Shown here: positions 62,004-64,000 of the stretch, in pieces
How positions within the stretch are numbered: the first letter of the stretch is position 1
Layout of the letters: every line of letters begins with the position of its first letter
Assembly: GCF_049803795.1 (NCBI RefSeq)
Contig: NZ_JBNAGJ010000007.1
Span: 62,001 to 126,000, forward strand
Direction: 5' to 3'
Source of the DNA: Thalassobius sp002708925
GTDB taxonomy: Bacteria; Pseudomonadota; Alphaproteobacteria; Rhodobacterales; Rhodobacteraceae
DNA: 64,000 nucleotides
Program-made: the position numbers and the translations under genes
Notes under the pieces: generated by a model
Seen by the model: the letters and a program-made list of their open reading frames with translations, nothing else
Databases searched by the model: none
What the model was told of the DNA's origin: nothing

Positions 62004-62455
62004 CGCAGGGGGCGCATATGGGGCCTCATATGGCCCGGCTGTGGCATGTGCCCGTGTTGCTAAGCATCCTGTGGCTGCACACGCGCACGGCAGGCGAAAC
62101 CGGGCGTGGATGGCTGTCCGATGCGCAGCTGATGGCCAAGGTGGTGCTGCGCAAATGGGTGCGCTTTGTGCGGGATGAAACGGGGATTGCCGGGTTTATC
62201 ATGCGAGATGGCGCGCGGGTTCACGCGCTTTATGTCCACCCGCGCGCGCAGGGGCACGGAGTGGGGCGGGGGCTGCTGAACGATGCCAAAACGCTTAGCC
62301 CCCGGCTGGAATTATGGACCTTGCAAAGCAACCATCTGGCGCGCGCTTTCTATCTGGCGCAGGGGTTTTCTGAGGTTGCCCACACCGCAGGCGAGGGCAA
62401 TGACGAAGGGCTGCCCGATGTTTGTCTGGTCTGGCAAAAGGAGCCGCAACCATGA
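62000..62455 (+). CDS. GNAT-family N-acetyltransferase
   Basis: This 151-residue enzyme has the acetyl-CoA loop HPRAQGHGVGRGLL after the ALYV strand, and a C-terminal ARAFYLAQGF helix typical of the fold. The substrate is unknown. It starts in the ycjX stop (ATGA) and ends in the ycjF start (ATGA), so it is translationally tied to both, an insertion into the usual ycjX-ycjF pair. Confidence 0.85.
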   Translation: MTQGAHMGPHMARLWHVPVLLSILWLHTRTAGETGRGWLSDAQLMAKVVLRKWVRFVRDETGIAGFIMRDGARVHALYVHPRAQGHGVGRGLLNDAKTLSPRLELWTLQSNHLARAFYLAQGFSEVAHTAGEGNDEGLPDVCLVWQKEPQP

Positions 62456-63459
62456 GCACGGAAAAGGCAAAAGGCCCGGTCCTGATCGATCTGGAAAATG
62501 CCGCCCCGGCCGAAGGCCCGGATAGCGCTCCGCCGGTTCCGGACACCGAGGCCCCCACGGGCGCGGCCATGCAAAAGGCCGTGGTGCTGGCGGCCCGGCC
62601 TGCGCGCCGGTCGTCTTTGGCGAAATGGGCTTGGGGGCTGGGGCTGGGTCTGCTGGGGGCGGTTCTGTCTGTCTCGGCCTGGGATTTCGTGACCGGGCTG
62701 ATCGCGCGGATGCCGCTGCTGGGCTATGCGGTCAGCGTGTTGATGGGGGCGTTCGTGTTGGTGCTGGCGATTGCCGCGATCCGCGAGCTGGCCGCCTTCA
62801 GCCGTCTGGCGCGTCTGGATCGGCTGCACCGCGCCGGGGCCGAGGCGCGCGCGGATCATGACCTGGCCAAGGCGCGGCAGGTGGTCGGGCGCATTCTGTC
62901 CCTTTACGCTGGCCGCCCCGAGCTGGACTGGGCCCGTGCCAATTTCAACGAACGCAAGGACGAACAATTCGACGCCGATGCCCTGCTGGATCTGGCCGAG
63001 GCCGAGCTGCTGACCCCGCTGGATCAGGCTGCCCTGCGCGAGGTCGAGGCCGCCGCCCGGCAGGTCGCCACGGTCACAGCCATCGTGCCGCTGGCGCTGG
63101 CGGATGTGTTCGCGGCGCTGACCTCAAACCTGCGGATGATCCGCCGCGTGGCCGAGATTTACGGCGGGCGGGCGGGGACTCTGGGCAGCTGGCGTCTGGC
63201 ACGGGCGGTGATGACGCATCTGGTGGCCACGGGGGCCGTGGCGGTGGGCGATGATCTGCTGGGCTCTTTGGCGGGGGGCGGGCTGCTGTCCAAACTCTCG
63301 CGCCGTTTTGGCGAAGGCGTGGTAAACGGTGCCCTGACCGCCCGTGTCGGTGTCGCCGCGATCGAGGTCTGCCGCCCGCTGCCTTTCGTGCGCAACGACA
63401 GCCCCTCGGTGACCGGGCTGGTGCGGCGCGCGCTGACCGGGCTGTTCGGTCAGAGCTGA
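62452..63459 (+). CDS. ycjF: YcjF-family inner-membrane protein (DUF697)
   Basis: This 335-residue protein has an acidic/Pro-rich cytoplasmic N-terminus, two membrane helices (about 58-76 and 90-111) and a C-terminal soluble domain with a Gly-rich part (VGDDLLGSLAGGGLLSKLSRRFGEGVVNGALTARVGVAAIEVCRPLPF). It fits the TIGR01620 YcjF group, usually encoded beside YcjX. The start at 62452 overlaps the GNAT stop. The convergent globin gene begins its 3' end one base later. Confidence 0.88.
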   Translation: MSTEKAKGPVLIDLENAAPAEGPDSAPPVPDTEAPTGAAMQKAVVLAARPARRSSLAKWAWGLGLGLLGAVLSVSAWDFVTGLIARMPLLGYAVSVLMGAFVLVLAIAAIRELAAFSRLARLDRLHRAGAEARADHDLAKARQVVGRILSLYAGRPELDWARANFNERKDEQFDADALLDLAEAELLTPLDQAALREVEAAARQVATVTAIVPLALADVFAALTSNLRMIRRVAEIYGGRAGTLGSWRLARAVMTHLVATGAVAVGDDLLGSLAGGGLLSKLSRRFGEGVVNGALTARVGVAAIEVCRPLPFVRNDSPSVTGLVRRALTGLFGQS

Positions 63460-63867
63460 TCAGAACAGGCGCGGCACGCCATCGGCGCCGTGGATTTTCT
63501 CGACCACACCGGCGCGCAGGGACCGGCCGATCCGATGCGCCAGCGTGGACCAGGCGGCGGCTTGCTGGGGCTGCAATTCCTGCCGCAGCACCGTATCGAA
63601 CAGGCCCAGCCACGGGTCGAACATTCCGGGCCGCACATTGCCCGCATCCCGATGCACCAGCAGCGGGTTTCCGTCATAGTCCCGCTCGTGCAGAATGGCG
63701 TTGGCCCAGAAACGGATGATTTTCTCTTCGTGGTGGGGCCAGTCGGTGACATGCGCGGCGAAAACCGGCCCCAGCCCAGGATGCTGGCGCACCAGCGCAT
63801 AGAAGCTGTGGACAACCCGCGCGATGTCGTCTCGGGTGATGTCAAATTTAGGAGGGATGGCAGCCAT
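63460..63867 (-). CDS. Group III truncated haemoglobin
   Basis: This 135-residue globin has the features of group III trHbs: VVHSFYALVRQHPGLGPVF, then WPHHEEKIIRFWANAIL and GNPLLVHRDAG, where the His is probably the proximal haem ligand, and MFDPWLGLF. Such proteins bind O2 or NO and peroxide. I use the ATG at 63867 because AAAGGA is 6 bases upstream of it; the ATG 6 bases earlier is too close to that site. It is read leftward from near the right edge; the 79 bases beyond 63921 show no further gene. Confidence 0.85.
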   Translation of the reverse strand: MAAIPPKFDITRDDIARVVHSFYALVRQHPGLGPVFAAHVTDWPHHEEKIIRFWANAILHERDYDGNPLLVHRDAGNVRPGMFDPWLGLFDTVLRQELQPQQAAAWSTLAHRIGRSLRAGVVEKIHGADGVPRLF

Positions 63868-64000
63868 TTGCATTCCTTTCAGCGCGCAGGGGAACCCTAG
63901 TGATCTGCCGTGGCCGGGCAAGGGCCAGTTTGTCGCGTCGGCGGTTTTCTGACGAAATTACTTGGGTTTTAAATCCTGACAAAACCTATCAACTAATTGA

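Overview
The window looks like chromosomal DNA of an alphaproteobacterium of the order Rhodobacterales (Rhodobacteraceae or Roseobacter-like). The evidence is the high GC content, the dense overlapping operons with frequent ATGA junctions, and a [NiFe] uptake-hydrogenase cluster in the order known from Rhodobacter capsulatus: hupTUV-hypF-hupSLC-hupDFGHJK-hypAB-hupR-hypCDE. No tRNA, rRNA, CRISPR array, insertion sequence or phage gene was recognised.

Layout. 1-1114: the 3' end of a GntR/FCD regulator and a double-GNAT acetyltransferase. 1187-6571: a cobalamin riboswitch followed by a corrinoid uptake and remodelling operon (btuB, btuF, btuC, btuD, cbiZ). 6641-25911: the hydrogenase region, with an H2-sensing branch (HupU/HupV sensor, HupT kinase, HupR regulator), the structural enzyme (HupS, HupL, cytochrome b HupC) and a full set of maturation factors. 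A 60-residue histidine-bearing membrane protein sits between hupL and hupC. 25926-29120: a copper module (copZ, copA, cueR) with two divergent CueR-type promoters. 29117-44087: a CoA-thioester catabolic region. Its leftward part holds a flavin oxidoreductase, an enoyl-CoA hydratase/isomerase, an AMACR-like racemase, a FadJ-like bifunctional enzyme, a thiolase and a TetR regulator. Its rightward part holds a possible leader ORF, livHMGF, an acyl-CoA ligase, a Liv binding protein and an acyl-CoA dehydrogenase. 44204-45780: purU and a small membrane protein.

45877-58300 is the most unusual part: an export-directed proteolysis locus. It has two caspase-like (C14/orthocaspase type) proteases with signal peptides, an HtrA-like PDZ protease, a trypsin-fold protease made as a zymogen, a patatin-like lipoprotein, an OmpR-type two-component system, and two paralogous secreted proteins, one associated with each caspase. 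The trypsin-fold protease has a Lys at its activation junction but lacks the Asp needed to cleave after Lys itself. The caspases could therefore be its activators, which would make a periplasmic protease cascade. This is inference, but it can be tested.

58409-64000: a DadA-like oxidoreductase, truA (3' ends overlapping), ycjX, a GNAT gene, ycjF and a group III truncated haemoglobin. Functions are assigned from recognisable motifs and gene order read by eye; no database search was run.
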